A stretch of 14,105 nucleotides of DNA. Origin: JAAOZP01 sp038848185. GTDB taxonomy: Archaea > Thermoproteota > EX4484-205 > JAAOZP01. The notes beneath the pieces were generated by a model that was not told the origin of the DNA, did no database searches, and saw only the letters and a list, made by a program, of their open reading frames with translations. Positions 1 to 6,666 of this stretch are shown one piece after another (positions within the stretch are counted from its first letter, which is position 1; each line of letters starts with the position of its first letter). The stretch spans positions 1 through 14,105 of the forward strand of contig JAWCNV010000028.1 in the NCBI GenBank assembly GCA_038848185.1. Direction: 5' to 3'. Both the position numbers and the translations under genes were made by a program.

Positions 1-1
1 C

Positions 2-304
2 AAAGCCAGAGATGTTTTAGAAATGTTGAGGGCAAGAGCTTTAATGTTTGGATGGGCCCGTATGGAAATAGTTACGTTTAATGAAGTGAAAAGAAGGGCA
101 GTAATAAGGGTTTTCGACAATTGGGAATGCTCGATTTTTAAGGGCAGTAATGAGCCCCAGAGTCATTTCATCAGAGGGATTTTAGCCGGCTTCTTTAACG
201 CTATTTTTGGAGAAGGATTTTACGCTGCAGAAGTGAAATGTATAGCTAAAGGAGATTCTTACTGCGAGTTTATTTTGGAGAAACTAGGAACCGAGACAGG
301 TTGA
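2..304 (+). CDS. V4R (4-vinyl reductase-type) domain protein, C-terminal part
   Basis: The reading frame is open from the first base of the window, so the gene is probably cut at its 5' end. An internal ATG at 23 would give only 93 residues. The visible part ends with a pattern typical of the V4R domain: a glycine- and phenylalanine-rich stretch (GILAGFFNAIFGEGFYAAE) followed by VKCIAKGDSYCEFIL, where two cysteines and the GDSxCxF motif are the family hallmark. V4R domains are small ligand- or metal-binding sensor modules found alone or attached to regulators, and in bacteriochlorophyll and methanogen-related proteins. The protein's overall role cannot be told, because the missing N-terminus may carry another domain such as a DNA-binding or signalling module. 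The fold assignment rests on motif recognition only. Confidence 0.7.
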   Translation, partial: KARDVLEMLRARALMFGWARMEIVTFNEVKRRAVIRVFDNWECSIFKGSNEPQSHFIRGILAGFFNAIFGEGFYAAEVKCIAKGDSYCEFILEKLGTETG

Positions 305-390
305 AATTCTAATGCATTTTACTTAGTTTAAAAAACACTAATTATATGGTGGGTTTTTCTCTTACAAACATGTTTTAAAGGACGCGTTTT

Positions 391-400
391 ATTTAAATAT
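391..400 (+). promoter_or_regulatory. TATA-like box upstream of the GT2 gene
   Basis: The sequence TTTAAATA at 392-399 is centred about 33 nt before the GTG at 429. It lies in a 124-nt AT-rich gap with no other coding signal. The spacing would give a leader of a few nucleotides at most. Confidence 0.45.
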
Positions 401-428
401 TGGCTGTTTTATTGAGATAAACAAGATA

Positions 429-1151
429 GTGTTGACGGGCAAGAGGATATCAGTAGTAATCCCAACGTTTAACGAGGAGAAATATGTTCGGAAGCTACTT
501 GCATCGCTGAGCCATCAGACAATACCTAGAGCAGAATATGAGATCATAGTTGTAGACGGGGGGAGTAGGGATAGGACTATGGAAATATGTAGGGGATATG
601 CGGACAAGATAATAATGCAGAGAACGCCTACTGTAGGTGGGGCGAGGAATGATGGGGTGATGAATTCTGAGGCGGACCTGATTTTCACGACTGATGCTGA
701 CTGCATAGCCACGCCCAACTTGCTTGAGAAAATAATTCGGGATTTTAATGCTCACCCTGAGGTTGTGATGGTGTACGGGGTAGTAACGCCTATAGAGAGA
801 AGCTTCAAATATACTTTTCTAATCGAGTTGAACAATTTTTTCGTGAGAATCCTATACAGGTTTAAGATCTACCTGAGTGTGGGGTCAAACATAGCGTTCA
901 GGAGAAAATATTTCATGGCAGCTAGAGGCTTTCCAACGGTAGGAGCTGGGGATGATTATGGTCTTCCATTCCGTATGAAGAAGATTGGAAAAATAATGCT
1001 TGACGACAGGCTCAGAGTATATTTCTCGATGAGAAGGTATGAGAAATATGGTTTCACCAGAAGCTTTTATGAATGGCTGTATAACGTTTTCCATGAACTG
1101 CTTAAAAGAAGGATTCCACCTGAGAAGAGATATCATGGAAAGACTTACTAA
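429..1151 (+). CDS. Family 2 glycosyltransferase (GT-A fold)
   Basis: This 240-residue protein transfers a sugar from a nucleotide- or lipid-linked donor to an acceptor, most likely at the cytoplasmic face of the membrane during surface-glycan or glycolipid synthesis. The N-terminus ISVVIPTFNEEKYV (residues 7-20) is the classic GT2 opening. VVDGGSRDRT (41-50) binds the nucleotide, GGARNDGV (70-77) is typical of the family, and TTDADC (87-92) holds the metal-binding DxD. GAGDDYGLPFRMKKIG (172-187) matches the acidic catalytic region. There is no long membrane anchor, although the segment around 128-150 is hydrophobic. Translation starts at GTG, because the fold begins only seven residues later and a TATA-like box lies upstream. 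The family is clear, but donor and acceptor are unknown. A lipid-glycan flippase gene about 1.7 kb downstream fits a role in surface glycosylation. Confidence 0.88.
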   Translation: MLTGKRISVVIPTFNEEKYVRKLLASLSHQTIPRAEYEIIVVDGGSRDRTMEICRGYADKIIMQRTPTVGGARNDGVMNSEADLIFTTDADCIATPNLLEKIIRDFNAHPEVVMVYGVVTPIERSFKYTFLIELNNFFVRILYRFKIYLSVGSNIAFRRKYFMAARGFPTVGAGDDYGLPFRMKKIGKIMLDDRLRVYFSMRRYEKYGFTRSFYEWLYNVFHELLKRRIPPEKRYHGKTY

Positions 1152-1169
1152 TTTGAAAAAGCTTATTAG

Positions 1170-1187
1170 CTTAAAACCTTTTTAATA
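1170..1187 (+). promoter_or_regulatory. Putative promoter of the YHS gene
   Basis: Two AT-rich elements are present. CTTAAAA at 1170-1176 is centred about 25 nt before the ATT codon at 1198, and TTTTTAATA at 1179-1187 lies nearer. The first has the spacing expected for leaderless translation from 1198. A small stem, AAGCT/AGCTT at 1159-1163 and 1168-1172, followed by the T-run could also end the upstream transcript. Confidence 0.35.
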
Positions 1188-1197
1188 TAGAAACACG

Positions 1198-1341
1198 ATT
1201 ACGGACCCCGTATGCAAGATGAGCATCGACCTTAAGGAGGCGAGGTGGAGAAGAGAATACAAGGGAGAGGTCTATTATTTCTGTTCAGAGCATTGTCTGA
1301 AAGCCTTTGTAGATAATCCTGAGAAATATGTTAAGAAATAG
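1198..1341 (+). CDS. Small YHS-domain metal-binding protein, apparent ATT start
   Basis: A 47-residue reading frame with a complete YHS domain. It begins (M)TDPVCKM and continues through YKGEVYYFCSEHCLKAFVDNPEKYVKK. YHS domains bind heavy metals such as copper through the cysteines of the DPVCxM and FCSxxC motifs. They occur as free small proteins or fused to metal-transporting P-type ATPases. The frame is closed by a TAA at 1183-1185, and the only in-frame ATG (1219) would cut off the first metal-binding cysteine and the DPVC motif. The best start is therefore the ATT at 1198, which puts M-T-D-P-V-C exactly where free-standing YHS proteins begin. An ACG start at 1201, a truncated product from 1219 or a base error that changed ATG to ATT are alternatives. 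Its partner is unknown, and no metal ATPase gene lies in the window. Confidence 0.72.
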   Translation: MTDPVCKMSIDLKEARWRREYKGEVYYFCSEHCLKAFVDNPEKYVKK

Positions 1342-1403
1342 CCTGTATTTTCTAAACGGTAAAATGTGCGATTGTCTAATAATTGCCCTGAATATTTAGA
1401 AAG

Positions 1404-1411
1404 CTTTTTAA
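1404..1411 (+). promoter_or_regulatory. TATA-like box of the 118-aa membrane protein gene
   Basis: CTTTTTAA is centred 27-28 nt before the GTG at 1435, the spacing expected when transcription begins at the start codon. This box decides the start of the gene. Confidence 0.5.
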
Positions 1412-1412
1412 C

Positions 1413-1427
1413 TATGCTTTCAGCATA
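1413..1427 (+). repeat. Short perfect dyad between TATA box and start codon
   Basis: TATGCT and AGCATA form perfect 6-bp arms around a TTC spacer. The dyad lies directly after the TATA-like box and just before the predicted transcription start, a position where archaeal repressors often bind. A chance occurrence is possible at this size. Confidence 0.35.
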
Positions 1428-1434
1428 AAATATT

Positions 1435-1791
1435 GTGCTCCCAGTAGCCTTACCAGAGACGCTCTTCAGCACAACCCAGTTTATTACAGTCTTCTGGGCA
1501 ACTGACAAGGCTACAAGAATCATTCTTAATAGGTTGAAGAGGAGGAACTATGAGTTCGCAATACGGGGGCTCAGAATCCATCATTGGCTAGTTGGGATAA
1601 TTGTTGCTGCTCTGGGCTTAATGATGCTTTCAGCTCAAAACCTAGTGATGCTCCTGTATGAAACAGGGCTTATCGGCATCCCTTGGAAACTAAGCTCCAG
1701 CACCATAACTATAGGATTCAGGCTTTTCATAGATGATTTGAAAGACTTGAAGAAACAGCTCAAGAACATTACGTTAAGAATAAAAAGATAA
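1435..1791 (+). CDS. Small membrane protein of unknown function
   Basis: A 118-residue basic protein that I cannot assign to a named family with certainty. Residues 1-45 form a soluble, positively charged region containing LKRRNYEFAIRGLR. A strong membrane segment follows at about 48-73 (IHHWLVGIIVAALGLMMLSA), then a second moderately hydrophobic stretch (74-98). The end is charged: FRLFIDDLKDLKKQLKN. The pattern of a histidine pair before the first helix and GFxLxIDDLxDL after the second recalls a group of uncharacterised archaeal membrane proteins, but this is memory of a pattern and not a search result. Translation starts at GTG 1435, supported by a TATA-like box at 1404-1411. The gene ends 34 nt before the ROK kinase gene and might be co-transcribed with it. 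No function is proposed. Confidence 0.7.
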   Translation: MLPVALPETLFSTTQFITVFWATDKATRIILNRLKRRNYEFAIRGLRIHHWLVGIIVAALGLMMLSAQNLVMLLYETGLIGIPWKLSSSTITIGFRLFIDDLKDLKKQLKNITLRIKR

Positions 1792-1825
1792 ATCCAGGAC
1801 GCATACCTTTAATTTTTGAACCAAA

Positions 1826-2785
1826 TTGAGCGTGGTGCTTGGAGTAGACCTTGGAGCAACCAACGTAAGAATAGCCTTAGCAGATGTAAATGGTAAAATA
1901 CTTTTGAAAAAGACTGAGAAAACCACGGGGGGAACAGGGTTAGATGTTGTGAAACAAATTATTGAAATGGGAGAAAATGCTCTCAAATCCCTCAATATTA
2001 CAAAGAACATGCTTAAGGCTATTGGAATAGGCTCAATAGGGCCACTTGACTTGAAGAAGGGACTTGTTGTTAACCCTCCTAATCTCAGGGTAGGCATCAT
2101 ACCTATTGTCGAAGGTCTGGAAAAACATTTCGAGACTAGAGTTAGACTGTTGAATGATTGTGTTGCAGCTGCCCTTGGGGAGAAGAAGTTTGGAGCCGGC
2201 CGGGATTTGGAAAATATTGTTTATGTTACTATAAGCACGGGAATAGGCTGTGGAGTCATAGTTGACGGGCATCTCCTGCTTGGAAAGGATGGTAATGCGC
2301 ATGAAGCTGGTCACACTGTGGTAGATAAGGATGGTCTTCTTGAATGCGGATGCGGCAAGCGGGGACATTGGGAGGCCTATTGTAGTGGGAGAGGCATAGC
2401 TAATTACACTAGACTGCTCTTACAAAAGACAGATGCAGAGTCTTTAGATGAGAGCTTGCTCATTAAGTATTGTGGTGGTAATCTTTCTAAAATTACTTCA
2501 GAGCTTTTCTTTAAAGCAGTTAAGGATGGTGACGAGTTAGCTATAAAGATCCTCGACAAGATTAATATGTTTAACGCAATCGGTTTCGCCAACATCATAG
2601 ACATGTATGACCCTGAGCTCATAACAGTCGGTGGATCAGTAGTCCTTTACAACAGTGAACTCATTCTCAAACCAGTAAGGGAACAGGTTTCACAATATGC
2701 CATGAACCGGTTACCTGAGATAAAATTAACTCCACTTAGTGAAGACATCGTGCTTTACGGTGCATTGGCTACTGCAATATGTTAG
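1826..2785 (+). CDS. ROK-family sugar kinase, probable glucokinase
   Basis: This 319-residue cytoplasmic kinase phosphorylates a hexose, most likely glucose, with ATP. The phosphate-binding DLGATNVRIALAD is at 8-20. LNDCVAAALGE (109-119) carries the catalytic aspartate D111 after N110. STGIGCG (137-143) is the second phosphate loop. HEAGH (159-163) and CGCGKRGHWEAYCSG (174-188) make up the ROK signature and zinc site. The usual third cysteine of CxCGxxGCxE is histidine here, which keeps a possible zinc ligand. The length is normal for the family. The start at TTG 1826 is uncertain, since GTG codons at 1832 and 1835 would remove only two or three residues. The gene is convergent with the flippase gene across a 13-bp gap. 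N-acetyl sugar or fructose kinase activity is an alternative. Confidence 0.88.
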   Translation: MSVVLGVDLGATNVRIALADVNGKILLKKTEKTTGGTGLDVVKQIIEMGENALKSLNITKNMLKAIGIGSIGPLDLKKGLVVNPPNLRVGIIPIVEGLEKHFETRVRLLNDCVAAALGEKKFGAGRDLENIVYVTISTGIGCGVIVDGHLLLGKDGNAHEAGHTVVDKDGLLECGCGKRGHWEAYCSGRGIANYTRLLLQKTDAESLDESLLIKYCGGNLSKITSELFFKAVKDGDELAIKILDKINMFNAIGFANIIDMYDPELITVGGSVVLYNSELILKPVREQVSQYAMNRLPEIKLTPLSEDIVLYGALATAIC

Positions 2786-2798
2786 TTCTTAACTAGAT

Positions 2799-4286
2799 CT
2801 AACCGGCTGCCCTTCTTAAAATGCTTTTTAACAGGAATCTAAACTTACTGTCAATAAGATACAGAATAGCGAAGTAGATAATAATCCCGGTTAGTATCAC
2901 AGGCATAAGCGATGTTAAGACGATTATTATCTGCTCGCTTTTAGCTGATTCAGGATACAATAAGAGTAGCACTATGGACATGGCTAGGCCCGAGGTGAGA
3001 AACTTAAGTACCCTCCAAACGTTTAACTTGAAACTGATAAGCCTCCTTGAGGTTTTGAGATAGTATAGCATGAGTAACATGTTCACTATCAGCAAACACA
3101 TGGTTGATGAGAAAGCTATAAGAGTAGGGGCGGCATTCATGTCCTTAAGAACCTTTGCGATTACTGACATAAACATTACATAAATAGCTGAACCTGTGAA
3201 GTCGAATAGCGGGATTTTCATTAAATATGATTTAGCAAGATTTCTCCAAGTAGCGTTTAAACCTACATCCGTCTTTTCAACACCCAGTATTATTGCTGAA
3301 AAGAAGCCTTTCAACACAGTAATTGCGAAGCATATCGACATTGTTCTCAGAACCCATTGTACTGGAGCATACTCCTCTCTAAACAAGTACAATATTGGCT
3401 CTGCAAGAATTATTTGGCCAAGCACCATAGGTATTAAGAATAGTAAAACAAGCTCCAGCGACTCCTCCACATCTCTACCGGATCCGCCTGAAAGTAGTTT
3501 CGGGTACAATCCTACGGCCAGTGCTCCGGAGAAGACTATTGCTCCAGCAAACCTGTTGGCAACTCCAAGGTACGCCGCAGGCAACAGAGAGCCTGTTAGC
3601 AATGTTAGAATTAAAACATCCTGCGCATTCATTATTCCAGGAGCATTTGAGATTAAAGGTATCCAGCCGTTTCTGAACCATTTCTGAACGTGCTTCAGAG
3701 AGAATGCCTTATTGAAATGCTTGGAAAGCTTTAAAGAATAATAAAACGCTTGGATGATTAGAGCAAGATCCACTGAAAGAACTGCTCCGAAGAGCATAAG
3801 TCTCAAGTAGCCTACCAGTATTGCTCCAATAACCACTTTAGATATTTCGAAAACAATGCTTGCGTAACCAATTATATGCGGCTCAACCCCGTTACATACT
3901 GCTTCAAGGCTTAATGTATGGTGTATTGCCACGATCCATAATATGAATGCGAGGACTGTTAGAAAGTCGACGTTTACGCTTGCCGTGAAAAATGGGGATA
4001 GGATTACGAATAGCGTTGCCGAAACCAAGGACACTAGGCTGTTGAAAAATACTCCTGACTTTGCAACTGGGTTTCCCCTTGCCAAGTCTCTTGTAAGCCA
4101 GTAGTTTACGATGCCTGAAGGTATTGTGAAGTAGCCGAGTAGGCTTGAGTAGAACTGCCATGCTCCAAATGATTCTTCGCTAAGCCGCCTAGTAACTATT
4201 ATAGTGAACATCAGCCCTGTTGCGACTGAGATTATTCGAGAGGCGAAATTAACAAGCCCTGAGTACTTCAGCCGGATGTTGCTCAC
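2799..4286 (-). CDS. Polysaccharide flippase (Wzx/MATE-like, MOP superfamily)
   Basis: A 495-residue integral membrane protein with about 12-14 hydrophobic helices along its whole length. The N-terminal region LNxASRIISVATGLMFTIIVTRRLSEESFGAWQF-type pattern (residues about 12-44, N at 13) is typical of polysaccharide-biosynthesis flippases. These move lipid-linked sugar chains from the cytoplasmic to the outer face of the membrane for S-layer glycosylation or polysaccharide assembly. Charged residues are confined to short loops, and a polar loop lies near residue 320-345. Translation starts at GTG 4286, and a TATA-like box is centred about 28 nt upstream. The GT2 gene nearby on the other strand supports a glycan role. 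The substrate is unknown. The family call is strong at superfamily level, and a drug exporter of the MATE branch is much less likely. Confidence 0.85.
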   Translation of the reverse strand: MSNIRLKYSGLVNFASRIISVATGLMFTIIVTRRLSEESFGAWQFYSSLLGYFTIPSGIVNYWLTRDLARGNPVAKSGVFFNSLVSLVSATLFVILSPFFTASVNVDFLTVLAFILWIVAIHHTLSLEAVCNGVEPHIIGYASIVFEISKVVIGAILVGYLRLMLFGAVLSVDLALIIQAFYYSLKLSKHFNKAFSLKHVQKWFRNGWIPLISNAPGIMNAQDVLILTLLTGSLLPAAYLGVANRFAGAIVFSGALAVGLYPKLLSGGSGRDVEESLELVLLFLIPMVLGQIILAEPILYLFREEYAPVQWVLRTMSICFAITVLKGFFSAIILGVEKTDVGLNATWRNLAKSYLMKIPLFDFTGSAIYVMFMSVIAKVLKDMNAAPTLIAFSSTMCLLIVNMLLMLYYLKTSRRLISFKLNVWRVLKFLTSGLAMSIVLLLLYPESAKSEQIIIVLTSLMPVILTGIIIYFAILYLIDSKFRFLLKSILRRAAG

Positions 4287-4310
4287 AACAGTTCAAACAA
4301 TCTGCACACA

Positions 4311-4318
4311 TTTAAAAA
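4311..4318 (-). promoter_or_regulatory. TATA-like box of the flippase gene
   Basis: On the minus strand the element reads TTTTTAAA and is centred about 28 nt before the GTG at 4286. It lies in the 81-nt gap after the radical SAM gene, so the flippase probably has its own promoter. Confidence 0.5.
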
Positions 4319-4367
4319 CCTATTCTAAAAGCTTTTTGGGAGACCTTTTATCAAACCTATTTGCTTT

Positions 4368-5171
4368 TCAATAGCAGAAAACCGTTTCTAAACCTATTTT
4401 CTTAGATATTTCTAAAATGTTTCTCTTAGCCTCTTGGTAGTAGGAGGATTCTGAAAAAAGTATTCTCCTCCACTTATCGTAAAGCTCAGAGTATTTCCTT
4501 GAAACAACTTTTGAAACCATGCTCCAAACCATTGGTCTCAAGTTAAGCCTATCAACATAAATATAGTCCACCCCAGTCTCCTTAAACCTCACTAAAAGAC
4601 TCTCGACATCAGTGTCTGAAATGAAGGGGAGTATGGGTCCGAAGAAAACATATGTCTTTAACCCATTTTCCTTTGCAATCCTAACTGCCTCAAGCCTTTC
4701 CTCCGAGCTCGATGTAAAAGGCTCGAAATCCTTTCTTATGTTCTCATCCATCGTAACTATCGTTACCCCCACTTCGTTAGAACTGTTCCTCTTCAAAACA
4801 TCCATGTCCCTCGTAACTAGGTTAGACTTAGTTTGAATAATAACGGGGAAACCTTTACTAATGAGGATTTCAAGTATTTTTCTCGTTAACCCGTATTTCT
4901 TTTCAACCGGTTGATACGGATCGGTGAGGGAACTCATGTATACTTTTCCAACCCGCCTCCTTACTACTTCTCTCTCAAGAACGTCAACGGCGTTAACCTT
5001 AATATCTAAGAACTCCCCCCATTCCTCTAGCCTTCTTCTAAATCTAAATGTGATCCCAGCAGCATAACAGTAGCGGCATCCATGCTGGCAACCCACATAC
5101 GGGTTTACACAGTAGTCAGCTATCGCGCTCTTGTTCAACAGGGATTTGCAGCTTACCTCTCTAGTTTTCAC
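4368..5171 (-). CDS. SPL-like radical SAM protein
   Basis: This 267-residue protein belongs to the group of radical SAM enzymes related to spore photoproduct lyase (COG1533 type). YCVNPYVGCQHGCRYCYA (residues 20-37) contains the CX3CX2C cluster motif at C28, C32 and C35, which binds the 4Fe-4S cluster that cleaves S-adenosylmethionine. SSLTDPYQPVEKKYGLTRKIL (about 100-120) is the other strongly conserved block of the family. The rest fits a short TIM-barrel domain, with FFGPILPFISD and YIYVDRLNLRP as later strands. Members are common in archaea, mostly without known substrate, and spore photoproduct repair is not implied. Translation probably starts at GTG 5171. A TATA-like box lies 35 nt upstream, and GAGG 5-8 nt before the start could be a weak ribosome site. 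Confidence 0.88.
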   Translation of the reverse strand: MKTREVSCKSLLNKSAIADYCVNPYVGCQHGCRYCYAAGITFRFRRRLEEWGEFLDIKVNAVDVLEREVVRRRVGKVYMSSLTDPYQPVEKKYGLTRKILEILISKGFPVIIQTKSNLVTRDMDVLKRNSSNEVGVTIVTMDENIRKDFEPFTSSSEERLEAVRIAKENGLKTYVFFGPILPFISDTDVESLLVRFKETGVDYIYVDRLNLRPMVWSMVSKVVSRKYSELYDKWRRILFSESSYYQEAKRNILEISKKIGLETVFCY

Positions 5172-5202
5172 AGCCTCTTCAAGCCCCTAAACCTTCAGGC
5201 TT

Positions 5203-5210
5203 TTTATAAA
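5203..5210 (-). promoter_or_regulatory. TATA-like box of the radical SAM gene
   Basis: The minus strand reads TTTATAAA, centred about 35 nt before the GTG at 5171. It lies in the 55-nt gap behind the flavoprotein gene, suggesting a separate transcript with a short leader. Confidence 0.45.
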
Positions 5211-5226
5211 TATTGTAACTGTTTTA

Positions 5227-6291
5227 TCAATCTATATCATCTTCTAAGAAATCTGGGTCAAGGAACCTGCTTGCAAGCAAGTCTAATCCCAGACCTCTGA
5301 TTAACGTAAACAACACAGGCATTCTTTTCATTACGCTGAAAATCTTTCTAACCCGGAGACCCTTTCTCAACGCCGCTTCAATAGCGGTCCTCCACCTTAA
5401 ATCGTATTTCTCAGCCAAGAAGCTCTCGTTGAAAACGTTTTCCTTAAGCGCAGCTACGCATGCATCTCCAGCGATTTTGCTGCAAACCCTGCTGTAGACG
5501 AGTCCTCCCAGCGAGAAGGGTTTAACTTGACACGCAGCGTCTCCCACTAAGATAACATTGTCAGCAACAGTTTTATCCATGATCCCAAACCTTATCGAGT
5601 CTCCGACGAACTTAGTTTTCTCAGCATCCATATTTAACTTTCTGAGAAGCAGCCTTATCCTTGGCAGAGGATCTCCTTGAGTTAGAAGCCCGATTCTAGC
5701 CTTGCTCCTGCTTAAGGGCACGATCCAAGCGAAAGCATCCTTTGAAAACTCTGGGTCAAACATCAACTCTACAATATCCTGTTCGAAGACCCCGTTAGCC
5801 ACGCATTGGAGTCCAAATAGAAGGTTCTTAGGCTGCTTTAATCCGGTTAGTCTTGCAACAATAGAGTTCGGCCCATCTGCTCCTACGAGTATTCTACCAG
5901 AGTAATGGTTCCCCATACTTGTGACTATGCTTCCCCCCTTTAGGCGTACTACCCGCTCACCCAGCCTTATTTCAACACCTTCCTCAACCGCCTTTTCTGC
6001 AAGATGCTTATCGTAGCCCTTTCTATCTATTACGAGCATCCTCCTTTTAGAAGAAACTTCAAAACTTTTCCCCCGGAAACAGAACCTTGCTGTCTTAACC
6101 GTGTTTAAAACAAGATGTTGGGGAACCTCGCCTATCCTCCAACTTACAAGTCCTGTACATTGCTCTGGGCTACCGACCTCACTATGTTCCTCAAGAACTA
6201 CTGTTCTGAAACCGTTTTTAGAAATAGTCGACCCTGTTAATAGGCCTGAGGGACCTCCTCCAACTATCAGACTGTCACAGTCAAGTCTCAT
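5227..6291 (-). CDS. Geranylgeranyl reductase-family FAD oxidoreductase
   Basis: A 354-residue flavoprotein of the geranylgeranyl reductase family. In archaea its members saturate the isoprenoid chains of membrane lipids. DSLIVGGGPSGLLTG (residues 6-20) is the Rossmann FAD-binding loop. SPEQCTGLVS (41-50) holds the conserved cysteine near the active site. GADGPNSIVAR (137-147) and LVGDAACQVKPFSLGGL (248-264) are the later FAD motifs. FAWIVPLSRSKARIGL (187-202) takes the place of the family's YxWxFPxxxxxxxxGxG substrate motif, with Phe for the first aromatic residue and Val for the motif's Phe. I chose ATG 6291 because the flavin fold starts seven residues later. A longer frame to 6381 only adds a basic tail and overlaps the upstream membrane-protein gene by 77 nt, whereas 6291 lies 13 nt after it. 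The two genes probably share a transcript. Another prenyl-chain or quinone substrate is possible. Confidence 0.82.
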   Translation of the reverse strand: MRLDCDSLIVGGGPSGLLTGSTISKNGFRTVVLEEHSEVGSPEQCTGLVSWRIGEVPQHLVLNTVKTARFCFRGKSFEVSSKRRMLVIDRKGYDKHLAEKAVEEGVEIRLGERVVRLKGGSIVTSMGNHYSGRILVGADGPNSIVARLTGLKQPKNLLFGLQCVANGVFEQDIVELMFDPEFSKDAFAWIVPLSRSKARIGLLTQGDPLPRIRLLLRKLNMDAEKTKFVGDSIRFGIMDKTVADNVILVGDAACQVKPFSLGGLVYSRVCSKIAGDACVAALKENVFNESFLAEKYDLRWRTAIEAALRKGLRVRKIFSVMKRMPVLFTLIRGLGLDLLASRFLDPDFLEDDID

Positions 6292-6304
6292 GAAGAGTAT
6301 CCGC

Positions 6305-6589
6305 TTAATCCTTAGTTTTCTTATTTTCAGAGGTTTCTCCACTTGGAGGTGGTGGCGGCGGTGTCTCAGGCTGTTTCTCAATCTCCTCTATGGGTTGCGG
6401 CGGCGGTGTTGTAGCAAGAGTATAGCCTATCCAACCCATTATGAAAAGCACGAAACACACTGCAGCGAAGGCGGTCAACTTAAGAATTATTTCCCACCAT
6501 GCGGAAAAGAACACTAGCCAAAGGTATATCAGGATTCCGGCTATTGAGCCCAGGAACAGTAGCAAACCTAAAGCCTGATCCTTATTCAT
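6305..6589 (-). CDS. Two-TM archaeal membrane protein with proline-rich tail
   Basis: A 94-residue protein with two hydrophobic helices (about residues 7-29 and 34-58). They are followed by a cytoplasmic or external tail that is unusually rich in proline and charge: TTPPPQPIEEIEKQPE, then a run of six prolines, then a lysine-rich end. The helix-helix-IGYTLATTPPPxPIEEIEK pattern recalls a conserved archaeal membrane family of unknown role, sometimes labelled transcriptional regulator, though I see no DNA-binding motif. ATG 6589 is chosen over in-frame ATGs at 6610 and 6604 because the TATA-like box at 6615-6622 is centred 29-30 nt before 6589 but only 8-9 nt before 6610. The flavoprotein gene follows after 13 nt, so the pair forms a probable operon and may act together at the membrane. 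Confidence 0.75.
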   Translation of the reverse strand: MNKDQALGLLLFLGSIAGILIYLWLVFFSAWWEIILKLTAFAAVCFVLFIMGWIGYTLATTPPPQPIEEIEKQPETPPPPPPSGETSENKKTKD

Positions 6590-6614
6590 GGATGTAAAAG
6601 GCATCCTCATACAC

Positions 6615-6622
6615 TATATAAA
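6615..6622 (-). promoter_or_regulatory. TATA-like box of the two-TM protein/flavoprotein operon
   Basis: The minus strand reads TTTATATA. Its distance of about 29 nt to ATG 6589 matches the spacing seen at other genes here and rules against the upstream ATG at 6610. Confidence 0.55.
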
Positions 6623-6666
6623 TTTTATCGCTTCTATGCATTTTCGGAAAACACGCTGGTAAGCTC

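Noticed and set aside
1211..1231. ATG at 1211 as a start for the YHS gene
   Set aside because: It is in another frame and meets a stop codon after seven codons.
1414..1634. 11-bp direct repeat ATGCTTTCAGC at 1414 and 1624
   Set aside because: The second copy is inside a coding region and has no dyad partner; two copies of this size are probably chance.
2033..2368. Minus-strand open frame inside the ROK kinase gene
   Set aside because: It is an antisense shadow with no domain; the kinase frame contains all ROK motifs.
3196..3687. Plus-strand open frame of 163 codons
   Set aside because: It lies wholly inside the flippase gene on the other strand, has low-complexity composition and no recognisable domain.
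6292..6381. N-terminal extension of the flavoprotein to an upstream start
   Set aside because: The extra 30 residues are a basic, low-complexity tail encoded over the proline-rich end of the upstream gene; the flavin fold starts directly after ATG 6291.
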